In this document: positions 26,856 through 35,445 of the stretch, piece by piece
Numbering within the stretch: the stretch's first letter is position 1
Layout: each line of letters begins with the position of its first letter
Assembly: GCA_005808665.1 (NCBI GenBank)
Contig: SYLG01000096.1
Span: forward strand, 19,158-83,157
Direction of reading: 5' to 3'
Length of the DNA stretch: 64,000 nucleotides
DNA from: Planctomycetia bacterium
Lineage (GTDB): Bacteria > Planctomycetota > Planctomycetia > Gemmatales > Gemmataceae
Notes under the pieces: model-generated
What the model was told of the DNA's origin: nothing
Database searches by the model: none
Seen by the model: only the letters and a program-made list of their open reading frames with translations
Made by a program: the position numbers and the translations under genes

Positions 26856-29204
26856 TTACTTTTTCTTCACGATCATTTTGTCCAGGAATTCATCGTTGCT
26901 GTTGGTTTCAAGGAGTTTTTTGATGAGCCTGTCCATACCCTCTGCGGGGGCCTGATCCACAAGAACCCGGCGAAGGGTGGCAATCCTTGGCGTTTGTTCC
27001 CCCAAAAGTTTCTCTTCTTTGCGGGTGCCTGATTGGGAAATGTCAATTGCGGGATAAATCCGGCGGTCAGCAAGTTTCCGGTCAAGGACCAGTTCCATGT
27101 TTCCAGTTCCCTTGAGTTCCTGAAAAATGACCTCATCCATCCGGGAACCGGTTTCGATCAGAGCCGTTCCCATAACGGTGATTGACCCACCCTCCTCGAA
27201 TGCCCGGGCACAGCCGAAAAGTTTCTTGGGAACATCGAGTGCCTTGGAATCAACCCCTCCCGAAAGGGTTCGTCCGCTGTTGGAGGCTTTGTTGTAAGCC
27301 CGGGCCAACCGGGTAAGGCTGTCGAGGAGAATGAAAACCGGTTTGCCAATTTCGGCAAGGCGGCGAGCCCGGTTCAACACCAGTTCCGCCAATCGGACAT
27401 GTTGGGTTGCATCCTTGTCAGAGCTTGAGGCAAGGACATCCCCGCGGACGGTTCTCTTCATCTCGGTAACTTCTTCGGGCCGCTCATCAATGAGCAGAAC
27501 GATCAGGTGCATATCGGGATGGTTGGCAGAAATCGCTTGGGCAATGTGCTGAAGCATTACCGTTTTGCCAGTTCTGGGAGGGGCCACAATCAGCCCTCGC
27601 TGGCCCCGACCGATCGGAGTAAGCAAATCCATGACGCGTGTGGTGGCAGGCTCCCGTCCCGTTTCGAGTTTGATTCTCTCAAATGGATCAATCGGGGTAA
27701 GGGAATCGAAATCGCGCGGATTGTAATCGTTTAAGGGCTCATTTTCGACGGTGTCGATACGAAGAAGCCTTGGCCCTTGACCGGGCAAATTGCGTGGATC
27801 GCAATATCCCCCCAATTTGAGTCCTTCCCTTAAGCCAAAGCGTTGGATAAGGTGGGGTGGGACAAAGATGTCGGTCGGGTGGGAGGAAAGGTTGAAGGCA
27901 GAGTTACGAAGAAAACCATGGCCTTTGGAAGGATGGATTTCCAGGATCCCCGAAACGGCTAAAAGGTCTGTGGGAACAGGCAAGGTCGATCCTGGAACCA
28001 GGTTTTCCTCGGGGATGGTAAAGGTGGGTGGCTCTGGGAAATCCTGGAAAGTTTCCTGGAACGGTGCTTCTTGGTGAAAACCCAATCCGGGTTGGCCGTG
28101 GTTGTCGGAGTATGGGTTGGGTTGACCCGGTTGGCCCCCCCCCTGAGGGTTTCGCCTTGGCCTGTTCCTTGGCTGGTTAAACCCTTGGGAACCATTGTAG
28201 CCGGAATCCTGGGGACCGTTTTGGTAGCCACCCTGTTGGGGATAGCCTTGGATAGGATTCCCATAGGCATCAAAGCCACCCCCCATGGTCCGGGGCATAT
28301 TTCCATGAACATTTCGCCCCATCTGGTTCCGGGGCTGGCGGTAATTTTGCCCTGGGTTTCGTCCCCGGTTGTGTGCGGGACCACGGCCGACATTCGGCCC
28401 CTGATGGTAGCCACCCTGAGGCCCTTGGGGATACCCTTGCTGACGGGGGCCGCCCTGGAAATACACTTGGGGTGGATAGCCTTGGGCCATGTAGTCTGGT
28501 TGAGGATAATTCTGGGGTGCAAACCCTGGTTGAGGATAGGCCCCGCGAGGAATAGATTCCTGGGGCAAGCCACTTATCTGTGAAGGTGGCTGGTTAGAGT
28601 CGCCTGGAGTAACGAAATCGGGAGAGGGTTCGTTTTTTGAAACAATTTCGGGGGCATGTTGGGTTGGGTCGGCAGTTAATTGCCTGGTCGATTCCTCAGG
28701 TGGAGGTGCAAACCCTGGGCCCCCATTATCATCCTTTGCAATGATTCGTCTTCCGGTACGAAGCCCATTTTTTCGGGGGATTCTGGTCCCCCGTTTAGGA
28801 TTTTCAACAACCTGTTCCTGCAACCTTTGGGATTGGGAATCTGGACTAATTGCCGGTTCGGAAGCGGTTTCAAGGGGGAGGCTTGATGGGACAGGGATTT
28901 CCTCTTGAACAATTTCTGAACTGGTTGCTTTGGGTTTGCCGCCGGTTTTGCGACCACGCCTCACAAAAGTAATTTCGGAAAGGTCGTCCGAGGGGACCCC
29001 TCGATCACCTTGGGTTAATGGTTGTTCTTCGGAGCCCAAAGGGTTATTCATGGAGAGGCCCAAATCGGTGTTGACTTCGGGACCAGGGACGGCGGATTCC
29101 ACGGGGGTCCCATCGGAGCCCTCGAAATAGCCGTTTGATTCTATTTTCCTTGCCGGGCGACGCCGCCTCGGTTGTTTTTGCGATTGCGTCATGCTTTGTG
29201 TCAT
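26856..29204 (-). CDS. rho: Transcription termination factor Rho with long low-complexity N-terminus
   Basis: The 782-residue protein is almost twice the usual length (about 420). Residues 1-220 are charged and poorly conserved, with basic clusters (RRRRPARK near 13-20). Residues 220-375 are rich in Tyr, Gln, Gly, Asn and Pro. The Rho core begins near 412 with the cold-shock-like RNA-binding domain (SGILEIHPSKGHGFLR), followed by the ATPase: Walker A APPRTGKT with Lys547, Walker B LIVLLIDERPEE, and LSGGVD in the Q-loop. Catalytic parts are intact, so it should be an active RNA-dependent helicase. Its ATG overlaps the thyX stop (ATGA), so it is translationally coupled to thyX. Long N-terminal inserts in Rho are known in some actinobacteria, clostridia and Bacteroidota. 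Confidence 0.97.
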   Translation of the reverse strand: MTQSMTQSQKQPRRRRPARKIESNGYFEGSDGTPVESAVPGPEVNTDLGLSMNNPLGSEEQPLTQGDRGVPSDDLSEITFVRRGRKTGGKPKATSSEIVQEEIPVPSSLPLETASEPAISPDSQSQRLQEQVVENPKRGTRIPRKNGLRTGRRIIAKDDNGGPGFAPPPEESTRQLTADPTQHAPEIVSKNEPSPDFVTPGDSNQPPSQISGLPQESIPRGAYPQPGFAPQNYPQPDYMAQGYPPQVYFQGGPRQQGYPQGPQGGYHQGPNVGRGPAHNRGRNPGQNYRQPRNQMGRNVHGNMPRTMGGGFDAYGNPIQGYPQQGGYQNGPQDSGYNGSQGFNQPRNRPRRNPQGGGQPGQPNPYSDNHGQPGLGFHQEAPFQETFQDFPEPPTFTIPEENLVPGSTLPVPTDLLAVSGILEIHPSKGHGFLRNSAFNLSSHPTDIFVPPHLIQRFGLREGLKLGGYCDPRNLPGQGPRLLRIDTVENEPLNDYNPRDFDSLTPIDPFERIKLETGREPATTRVMDLLTPIGRGQRGLIVAPPRTGKTVMLQHIAQAISANHPDMHLIVLLIDERPEEVTEMKRTVRGDVLASSSDKDATQHVRLAELVLNRARRLAEIGKPVFILLDSLTRLARAYNKASNSGRTLSGGVDSKALDVPKKLFGCARAFEEGGSITVMGTALIETGSRMDEVIFQELKGTGNMELVLDRKLADRRIYPAIDISQSGTRKEEKLLGEQTPRIATLRRVLVDQAPAEGMDRLIKKLLETNSNDEFLDKMIVKKK

Positions 29205-30013
29205 ACTTTGCGGTAAGGCGTTGTAGCCTCGTAGGTTCCATCAGACAAGGGGACCAACTCATAATCCCCGAACAGGTTGGGAGACTCTTTTTGCATACGG
29301 CGCAAAAGAGCCACCGCCAAAAGGCGGATTTCGTCTTCCGCGTGGCGACTGCCACGCATTTCAATGAAATGGCGTAACGCTCTTGCGTTTGCCGTTATGA
29401 AAACTTTGGTTTCCGTGGCGTTTGGCAAAACGCTTCGGGCCGCTTGCCTGGCACGCTTTCGCCTAAGTGTTTTATCGGTTTCATCAACCAATTTGGCGGA
29501 TAGCCCTTCCACCAGTTGGCAATATCCAGCGTGGGCAGCCTGAATGGTTTTGAGCCATATTTCATGAAGGGAGGGGTCGGAAGCAATAATGCCAGGTTCA
29601 ACATATTCGGCGACTGATTCGTCCACATAGCGTTGGCTCAGCTGACTGTAGCCAAATCCGGCCCGGTGGCGAATCAGTTCATGGGTTAAGGATCGACTGA
29701 CCCCGGTAACCAGGAGGTTCCAAGTGGCGTGTTCAAGGACCGAACCGTGGCCGACTTCCAAAATGTGTTTCAGGTAGGCTTGGTTGCCGCCTGGCCTTGG
29801 TTTGGCAAAGCTCATGTAGCAGACCCGGCCCGCCATTTCGGAAAGAAATTCTCCGGCAACGGAGGTATCACTTTGCCACGAAACCCCGTGATCGGCCAAA
29901 AACTGGTCGATTTCCCCGCTATCACAAACCTGACGGCCAACGATATGGACCGTTGGTTCGTGCAAAATCCGGATCGGTGAAGACAAAACTTCGTTCAAGG
30001 CTGAATCAGCCAA
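29201..30013 (-). CDS. thyX: FAD-dependent thymidylate synthase ThyX
   Basis: The 270-residue flavoenzyme methylates dUMP to dTMP using methylenetetrahydrofolate and NADPH. The signature appears as ELIRHRAGFGYSQLSQRY, close to the family motif RHRx7S but with one extra residue between RHR and the second Ser. The substrate-binding ends are visible as GHGSVLEHATWNLLVTGVSR and NARALRHFIEMRGSRHAEDEIR. The start is taken as the TTG at 30013 with AGGGG 8 bases upstream; no ATG is available near the N-terminus. Its stop overlaps the rho start. No thyA is visible in the window, so ThyX may be the main dTMP source. Confidence 0.96.
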   Translation of the reverse strand: MADSALNEVLSSPIRILHEPTVHIVGRQVCDSGEIDQFLADHGVSWQSDTSVAGEFLSEMAGRVCYMSFAKPRPGGNQAYLKHILEVGHGSVLEHATWNLLVTGVSRSLTHELIRHRAGFGYSQLSQRYVDESVAEYVEPGIIASDPSLHEIWLKTIQAAHAGYCQLVEGLSAKLVDETDKTLRRKRARQAARSVLPNATETKVFITANARALRHFIEMRGSRHAEDEIRLLAVALLRRMQKESPNLFGDYELVPLSDGTYEATTPYRKV

Positions 30014-30327
30014 AAATAAAACCCCTGGGCGTCCCGCGTTGCTAAACTTCGGAGTGAAATTTCCACCAAATCGACAGCCTGGATAAAATCAGGCTTTTTG
30101 TATTGGAGGATTCGCGGAGACGACTTAACGGCATCCATTTGGAGGCACTCTTGGCCCCACATAATCCTCAGTTTGGTGAATTATTCCGTCCGTGTCAAGG
30201 ACAACTTGCCATAAATCTCTTTGCTTTAGGTCGATTTTTCCTTTAGGATAAGGATTACAGCGGGGCAGCCATGCGGCTTGCTCCGTTTTCCTTTGGCGAA
30301 TCTTGCACCAAAAAACGGAACTTAAAA
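30014..30327. other. Divergent intergenic region thyX / efp
   Basis: These 314 bases should contain promoters for both directions. A possible sigma70-like site toward efp is TTGCTT, 17 bases, TAGGAT, ending near 30250, which is weak. A hairpin AGCCTG-8 nt-CAGGCT followed by TTTTT sits at 30076-30099 on the plus strand. It resembles a small terminator but has no gene before it on that strand. No gene, tRNA or known riboswitch motif was recognised. Confidence 0.4.
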
Positions 30328-30900
30328 GTGGCCTCCATTGAATATAGTCAGGTTCGAAAGGGCAATGTTATTGTCGGAACCGATGGTCAGCTCTACACCG
30401 TTGTAGACAGAAACCTTAACACCCCGGGCAATTGGCGCGCAATGCTTCAGCTTAAGCTGAAAAATCTGAAAACGGGTGCGGTTACCATGAGTCGGGAACG
30501 CCCCGATGACAAAGTCGAGCTAGCCTTTCTTGATAAAAGGGAAATGCAATACCTCTACCGTGAGGGCGATGATTTTATGTTTTCAGACATGGAAACATTT
30601 GATGTCATTCCCCTCAACAAGGATTGGGTGGGGGACCTGATTCAATACATCAAGGAAAACGACCCTTGCCATGTGGTTTTTTACGATGAAAAACCGATCA
30701 GTCTCGAACTGCCCCCAACCGTAACCTTGAAGGTAACGGAAACCGAGCCTGCCCTGAAGGGTGCCACGGCTGCGGCACAAAACAAACCCGCAACCTGCGA
30801 AACCGGGTTGATGGTTTCCGTCCCACCTTTCATCGCCATTGGTGAACAAATAACCATTGATACCCGCACCGGCGAATATGCAGGTCGGGTCAGCAAGTAG
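30328..30900 (+). CDS. efp: Elongation factor P
   Basis: The 190-residue protein relieves ribosome stalling at consecutive prolines. It has the three beta-barrel layout of EF-P: KOW-like domain I, a central OB domain (YLYREGDDFMFSDMETFD) and a C-terminal OB domain (ETGLMVSVPPFIAIGEQITIDTRTGEYAGRV). The start is taken as the GTG at 30328 because it matches the family N-terminus; the ATG at 30271 would add 19 residues. The domain I loop reads TPGNWRA, so the tip residue modified in other bacteria (Lys34 in E. coli EF-P) is Asn35 here. EpmA- or EarP-type modification is therefore impossible at this residue. It precedes the rpmI-rplT-pheST operon by about 200 bases. Confidence 0.95.
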   Translation: MASIEYSQVRKGNVIVGTDGQLYTVVDRNLNTPGNWRAMLQLKLKNLKTGAVTMSRERPDDKVELAFLDKREMQYLYREGDDFMFSDMETFDVIPLNKDWVGDLIQYIKENDPCHVVFYDEKPISLELPPTVTLKVTETEPALKGATAAAQNKPATCETGLMVSVPPFIAIGEQITIDTRTGEYAGRVSK

Positions 30901-30981
30901 TCCACAGGAATTGGACTTGGCGGGTGGGTTGTGGAATTCTCCCTCGCCAAATACCGATGAATGTGATAAGATTTCTGTTCG

Positions 30982-31006
30982 TCCCCGGACTTGTTCTGGG
31001 GATTTT
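30982..31006 (+). terminator. Hairpin with T-run in the efp-rpmI gap
   Basis: TCCCCGG, 7-base loop, CTGGGGA, then TTTT and, after GGG, TTTTT. The stem has 7 pairs including one G-T wobble. It could end efp transcription or act as an attenuator for the ribosomal protein operon. The following CCCCGGG and CCCGGG segments at about 31014-31041 could form alternative pairings. Confidence 0.5.
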
Positions 31007-31107
31007 GGGTTTTTCCCCGGGTTTAAGAACAAGGCTCCCGGGTGCCCGTTCAACGCAAAGGTGTATATAGCCTGGGGTTGAATGTGCCATTTCGGGGGGA
31101 GTGAATC

Positions 31108-31323
31108 ATGCCATTGAAGCAGGCCAAAACCAAAAAAAAGACACACAAGGCCTCGGTCAAGCGGTTTCGCGTGACGGCGACAGGGCTGCTAAAGCGCTCT
31201 TCTGCCGGCAAGAAGCATCTTAACAGCCACAAAACCAAAAAGCGCAAGCGTCAGCTGCGCAAAGGTGTTGTAACCAGCCAGAAAATTGCCCTCAAGTATG
31301 TTTTGGCAATGGGTGGCAAGTAA
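31108..31323 (+). CDS. rpmI: Large-subunit ribosomal protein bL35
   Basis: A 71-residue, strongly basic protein with the bL35 pattern: KTKKKTHKASVKRFRVTATG, then AGKKHLNSHKTKKRKRQLRK. The length is slightly above the usual 64-66 residues. GGGGGAG lies 6 bases before the ATG. It is followed by rplT at 59 bases, the usual order, but infC is not upstream as it is in most bacteria; efp is there instead. Confidence 0.97.
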   Translation: MPLKQAKTKKKTHKASVKRFRVTATGLLKRSSAGKKHLNSHKTKKRKRQLRKGVVTSQKIALKYVLAMGGK

Positions 31324-31382
31324 GCCATTCTTCCAGCTGGACTACCCTTAACAATCTCGATTTTATTTTGGAGTGAATTGAC

Positions 31383-31748
31383 ATGACCAGAGCTCGCAGC
31401 GGGAAAACCGTTCTGCGTGGACGCAAGCGCCTTCGCAAACTGACCAAGGGATTTCGCGCCGGCCGCGGAAACCTGTATCGCCAGTCGGCTATGGCTATTG
31501 TTCGGGCCCGAGCCTATTCCTACCGCGACCGTAAAGCCAAAAAACGCGACTTTAGGCGCCTTTGGATTGTCCGGGTTAGTGCGGCTTGCAGGATGCGGGG
31601 CATCCGGTACAGTGAATTCATTTTTGGGCTGCAAAAGGCCTCCATCATTCTTGATCGGAAGAGTCTCTCCGAGATCGCCATTCATGATCCAGACGCTTTT
31701 ACCCAAATCGTAGAGATGGTCAAACCTTACCTCGTGTCCCAGAAGTAG
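31383..31748 (+). CDS. rplT: Large-subunit ribosomal protein bL20
   Basis: A 121-residue protein that nucleates large-subunit assembly. The N-terminal extension (TRARSGKTVLRGRKRLRKLTKGFRAGRGN in pieces) and the globular part (RDFRRLWIVRVSAACRMRGIRYSEFI) match bL20. GGAG lies 9 bases upstream of the ATG. Its position between rpmI and pheS is the standard arrangement. In E. coli and Bacillus, bL20 or IF3 regulates this operon through the leader; whether that happens here is unknown. Confidence 0.98.
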   Translation: MTRARSGKTVLRGRKRLRKLTKGFRAGRGNLYRQSAMAIVRARAYSYRDRKAKKRDFRRLWIVRVSAACRMRGIRYSEFIFGLQKASIILDRKSLSEIAIHDPDAFTQIVEMVKPYLVSQK

Positions 31749-31761
31749 CCCACTAATCCAA

Positions 31762-32787
31762 ATGGCTAGCTCCCTGGACACACTCCTGAGTCAGGGAATC
31801 GAAGAGCTTCGTCTTGCCTTGGACGAAGCTGCTTTGCGTACCTGGCAAACCCGTTGGTTTGGGAAAACCGGCGAAATCTCCCAATCGCTCAAGCGTATTG
31901 CCCAAATCCCAGCGGCCGAGCGACCCGAATATGGTCAAAAAGCCAATGCGGTAAAAGAGCACCTCCAGGCAGCACATGATGCGGCACTCCTTGTCCTTCA
32001 AGATAATACCCTTGAAAACGATTTGGCAAAGGGCGGGATCGACATCACCCTTCCAGGAAGGCGGTCTAGTCCAGGAAGGCTTCATCCCTCCACCCAAACT
32101 CTCCGTAAGATCCTCGGAATATTTGGTGAGCTAGGCTTTGAGCCGTTTACCAGCCATGAGGTGGAAGAAGACGAGGTCAATTTCGGCCTCCTGAATATGC
32201 CCGCACACCATCCTGCCAGGGATATGTGGGACACTTTTCATACGACCCGGCCCGGTTGGATCCTTCGAACGCATACCTCCCCTGGTCAAATTCATGCCAT
32301 GCGTAGAGCCGCCCCCGGACCGCTTAGAGTGGTTCTTCCCGGGATGTGCTATCGATATGAGCAGATTACATCGCGAAGTGAAATCATGTTCCACCAGGTC
32401 GAAGGCCTGGCAGTGGGTGAAAAGGTTCACCTAACCGATCTTAAAGGAACCCTTTTAGCCTTCATTCAAAGACTTTTTGGGGACAAGCGCAAAATCCGCC
32501 TCCGGTCGAGTTATTTTCCTTTTACTGAGCCGTCCATGGAGGTAGACATGGATTGCATCCTTTGTCTGGGGAAAGGGTGCGGCCTTTGTAAAAAAACCGG
32601 ATGGCTTGAAATATTGGGGGCCGGCATGGTGCATCCCACGGTGCTCAAAAACGGGGGCTATGATCCCGAAACCCATTCCGGTTTCGCCTTTGGCTTGGGA
32701 GTCGAACGCATCGTGATGCTTCTCTCAGGGATGGATGATATCAGGCATTTTTGGGCCAATGATTGGCGCTTCCTAAAACAGTTTTAG
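31762..32787 (+). CDS. pheS: Phenylalanine-tRNA ligase, alpha subunit
   Basis: The 341-residue protein is the catalytic class II subunit that charges tRNA-Phe as an alpha2beta2 enzyme with PheT. An N-terminal coiled coil (1-95) is followed by motif 2 (FHQVEGLAVGEKV) and motif 3 (GFAFGLGVERIVMLL). The segment CILCLGKGCGLCKKTGW is a four-Cys zinc-like knuckle often seen in PheS. It starts 13 bases after the rplT stop with no clear ribosome-binding site, suggesting read-through coupling. All core motifs are intact. Confidence 0.98.
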   Translation: MASSLDTLLSQGIEELRLALDEAALRTWQTRWFGKTGEISQSLKRIAQIPAAERPEYGQKANAVKEHLQAAHDAALLVLQDNTLENDLAKGGIDITLPGRRSSPGRLHPSTQTLRKILGIFGELGFEPFTSHEVEEDEVNFGLLNMPAHHPARDMWDTFHTTRPGWILRTHTSPGQIHAMRRAAPGPLRVVLPGMCYRYEQITSRSEIMFHQVEGLAVGEKVHLTDLKGTLLAFIQRLFGDKRKIRLRSSYFPFTEPSMEVDMDCILCLGKGCGLCKKTGWLEILGAGMVHPTVLKNGGYDPETHSGFAFGLGVERIVMLLSGMDDIRHFWANDWRFLKQF

Positions 32788-32806
32788 TCACACAGGACCT
32801 CCTGCC

Positions 32807-35356
32807 ATGAAAATATCTCTTTCCTGGCTGCGGGAGATGATCCCGCTGCCCCCTTTGGTGGATTTGGTGGCAAGATTCGACCTTGCCGGCCTTGAAGTAG
32901 CCTCCATCCGTCCCATTGGGACCGAAATTCCCAAGGAACTTTTGCCCCTTGTTCCGGAAGTGGGTCCCGTCTGGGCCCGGGACAAGGTGGTTTTTGCCAA
33001 AATTCTACGCATTGACAAGCACCCTGATGCCGATCGCCTCAAGCTTCCCTTTGTCGATCATGGAACCGGTGAGGAAAAGCCCCTCGTAACCGGGGCCCCC
33101 AACATTTCTGTTGGCGAATCCGGCCAGACGGTGATCCTGGCAAGAACCGGGTCTGTTCTTTTCGATGGCCATTCGGATGTGAAAACACTTAAGGAGTTGA
33201 AACCTACCAAAATCAGGGGTATTCCGAGCGATTCGATGCTTTGTTCGGCATTTGAACTGGGGCTTTCCAACGAACACGATGGGATCATTCTCTATCCCGA
33301 GGAGGTTCCGCCCGGTACCCCGTTGGTGGATGTTTTGGGGGATACCGTTGTTGAGGTGGACATCCTTCCCAATATGGGTCGATGCCTTTCCATGCTAGGG
33401 GTTGCCTATGAAGTCGCTGCCCTATTCGGCGGAGAGGTTTGCGTTCCCAAATCGACTCCTGAGGAATCGGGTGCCTGGCCCTGCCAGGTTTCGGTTTCCA
33501 TCGAAGATAGTCTCCATTCGGAGCGATATAGCTCCAGGGCCGTAACCGGGGTGACGGTAGGCCCTTCGCCTGCCTGGTTGCAAAGGCGACTTTTGGCCAT
33601 GGGAATGCGGCCCATAAACAACATTGTTGATGTCACCAACCTGATCATGTTTGAGCGGGGTCAGCCTTTACACGCCTTTGACCTGGAAAAGTTGGCTCAT
33701 CGGGCAAAAGACGGTGTTGTTCGGATAAGGGTTCGATCCGCCCAGGAGGGTGAGATGCTCAAAACCCTGGATGGACAAAATCGCCTCCTGGAGCCTGGGA
33801 TGCTGGTCATTGCCGATGATTTGGGGCCTATTGCCCTTGCCGGGGTAATGGGTGGTTTCGACACAGAGGTTGGAACTGAAACGACGCAAGTCTTGCTTGA
33901 ATCGGCCCATTTTGACCCCATCAGGATTCGGAAAACGGCTCAGGCCCTTCACCTTTCCAGTGAGGCGAGTCTTCGGTTTAGCCGATCCATCTCCGCCACC
34001 CAGGCGGGCCCTGCCCTGGACCGTTCTGCCGATCTGATTGCCAGTTTGGGTTGTGGCAAGGTCGCCAAGGGAATCGTCGAATCGTGGCCTGTTCAACACG
34101 AACCGCGCAAAGTCCTGTTGTCCTCCCAAAAGATTCAAAAGGTTTTGGGTATTAGTGTTCCCTTGGAGCGTGTCGAAACCATTCTTCATGCCCTGCGTTT
34201 TACCCCCAGAAAGATTCGGGAATCGTCCGAAACCGATTTTGAATTGGAAGTTTTATTGCCTCCCGAAAGGCTCGACATTCAGGAAGGTGCGGTGGACCTT
34301 ATCGAGGAAATCGCCCGCCTGGAAGGGTATGATCGCCTCCCTTCGACCTTGCTTGAAGGAACCATTTCCAAACGACTTGGCAATCCTGAAAATGATTTTC
34401 ACAATCGGGTTCGGGACCTGATGGTCGGTTTGGGTCTTCAGGAGGTCATCACCTATTCCTTGAGTTCGAAGGACACGGACCGGTTGTTGGAGCCAAAGCT
34501 CGATGAGGGCGGGGCCGACCATATTTGTCTTGCCAATCCGATAAGCCCGGAACGATCCGTAATGCGGCAAAGTGTGGCGGCTTCGGTGTTGGAAATAGCG
34601 GTGGCAAACCTCAAGCAAAACGGGGCCAGCTCGCAAAAATTATTTGAACTGGGTCGGGCCTATTTGCCCCATGGGGAAAAGGACAGGCCAAAGGAACCCC
34701 ATAAGCTGGCGTTGGTTATGGCTGGCAAGCGAACCGAAACTTTTTGGGATGGGAAACCCGGTGTCGATGAGGCGATTGACTTCTTCGACATAAAGGGTGT
34801 TGTGGAGGAATTATTTTCCCTCCTTGGACTTGATATCACCCAAATTCGGCTCGATCCAAAGGCGGGGAAAGCGTCCCTTCATCCCGGAAGGCAGGCGACT
34901 TTGGCCTATCGGTTTCAAGGGAAAGAATACACTTTGGGATACCTGGGTGAACTTCACCCCAGGACGGGGCAAAAACTGGGCCATTTGGGTGCCATCGTCG
35001 TGGCGGAAATTGATGTTGCCTCGCTAAGGATGGTGGTTCCCAAGCGTTTCGTTGTCAAAGCCGTTTCCAGGTTTCCAACCGCCCTTAGGGATGTTGCAGT
35101 CGTCGTCGATGAAGCGGTAACTGCCGATGCCATCGCAAAGGAAATCCGTGCGGCGGCGGGGGATTTGTTGACCTCTCTTTCCCTGTTTGATATTTACCGG
35201 GGGCCGGGGGTCATGCCCGGGCGTAAAAGTTTGGCTTGGTCACTAGGATATCAAGCGATGGATAAAACCCTTGCCGACAAGGAAATCGACAAGACCCACC
35301 TGAAGGTCGAGGAGCGATTGGTAAAGCAAATGGGTGCCACGATTCGGGGCCGGTAA
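32807..35356 (+). CDS. pheT: Phenylalanine-tRNA ligase, beta subunit
   Basis: The 849-residue protein has the full bacterial PheT layout: N-terminal MKISLSWLREMIPLP, an EMAP/OB tRNA-binding domain (WARDKVVFAKILRIDKHPDADRL region near residues 43-60), B3/B4 editing domain (about 200-400, PINNIVDVTNLIMFE), B5 DNA-binding-like domain, and a C-terminal anticodon-binding FDX domain (VVPKRFVVKAVSRFPTALRDVAVVVDE onward). The spacing of 19 bases from pheS and the shared strand indicate one operon. No truncation seen. Confidence 0.98.
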   Translation: MKISLSWLREMIPLPPLVDLVARFDLAGLEVASIRPIGTEIPKELLPLVPEVGPVWARDKVVFAKILRIDKHPDADRLKLPFVDHGTGEEKPLVTGAPNISVGESGQTVILARTGSVLFDGHSDVKTLKELKPTKIRGIPSDSMLCSAFELGLSNEHDGIILYPEEVPPGTPLVDVLGDTVVEVDILPNMGRCLSMLGVAYEVAALFGGEVCVPKSTPEESGAWPCQVSVSIEDSLHSERYSSRAVTGVTVGPSPAWLQRRLLAMGMRPINNIVDVTNLIMFERGQPLHAFDLEKLAHRAKDGVVRIRVRSAQEGEMLKTLDGQNRLLEPGMLVIADDLGPIALAGVMGGFDTEVGTETTQVLLESAHFDPIRIRKTAQALHLSSEASLRFSRSISATQAGPALDRSADLIASLGCGKVAKGIVESWPVQHEPRKVLLSSQKIQKVLGISVPLERVETILHALRFTPRKIRESSETDFELEVLLPPERLDIQEGAVDLIEEIARLEGYDRLPSTLLEGTISKRLGNPENDFHNRVRDLMVGLGLQEVITYSLSSKDTDRLLEPKLDEGGADHICLANPISPERSVMRQSVAASVLEIAVANLKQNGASSQKLFELGRAYLPHGEKDRPKEPHKLALVMAGKRTETFWDGKPGVDEAIDFFDIKGVVEELFSLLGLDITQIRLDPKAGKASLHPGRQATLAYRFQGKEYTLGYLGELHPRTGQKLGHLGAIVVAEIDVASLRMVVPKRFVVKAVSRFPTALRDVAVVVDEAVTADAIAKEIRAAAGDLLTSLSLFDIYRGPGVMPGRKSLAWSLGYQAMDKTLADKEIDKTHLKVEERLVKQMGATIRGR

Positions 35357-35445
35357 TGCCCGATTCACCCAACAGGGTTTCTCCCTCTAAAAAGTACAAT
35401 GGGCAAAAGAGTTCGTTTTTTGGGGCCTTGAGGTAGTTTGTCCCG

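Noticed and set aside
27790..28583. Long plus-strand frames antisense to the rho low-complexity region
   Set aside because: They follow from the repetitive Gly/Gln/Pro/Tyr codons of rho on the other strand; no motif or start signal.
30076..30099. Hairpin with T-run between thyX and efp
   Set aside because: No plus-strand gene precedes it, the stem is only 6 bp, and it may be fortuitous; kept only as a note.
30271..30327. 19-residue N-terminal extension of EF-P from an upstream ATG
   Set aside because: The added residues do not match any EF-P and the GTG at 30328 aligns with the family start.
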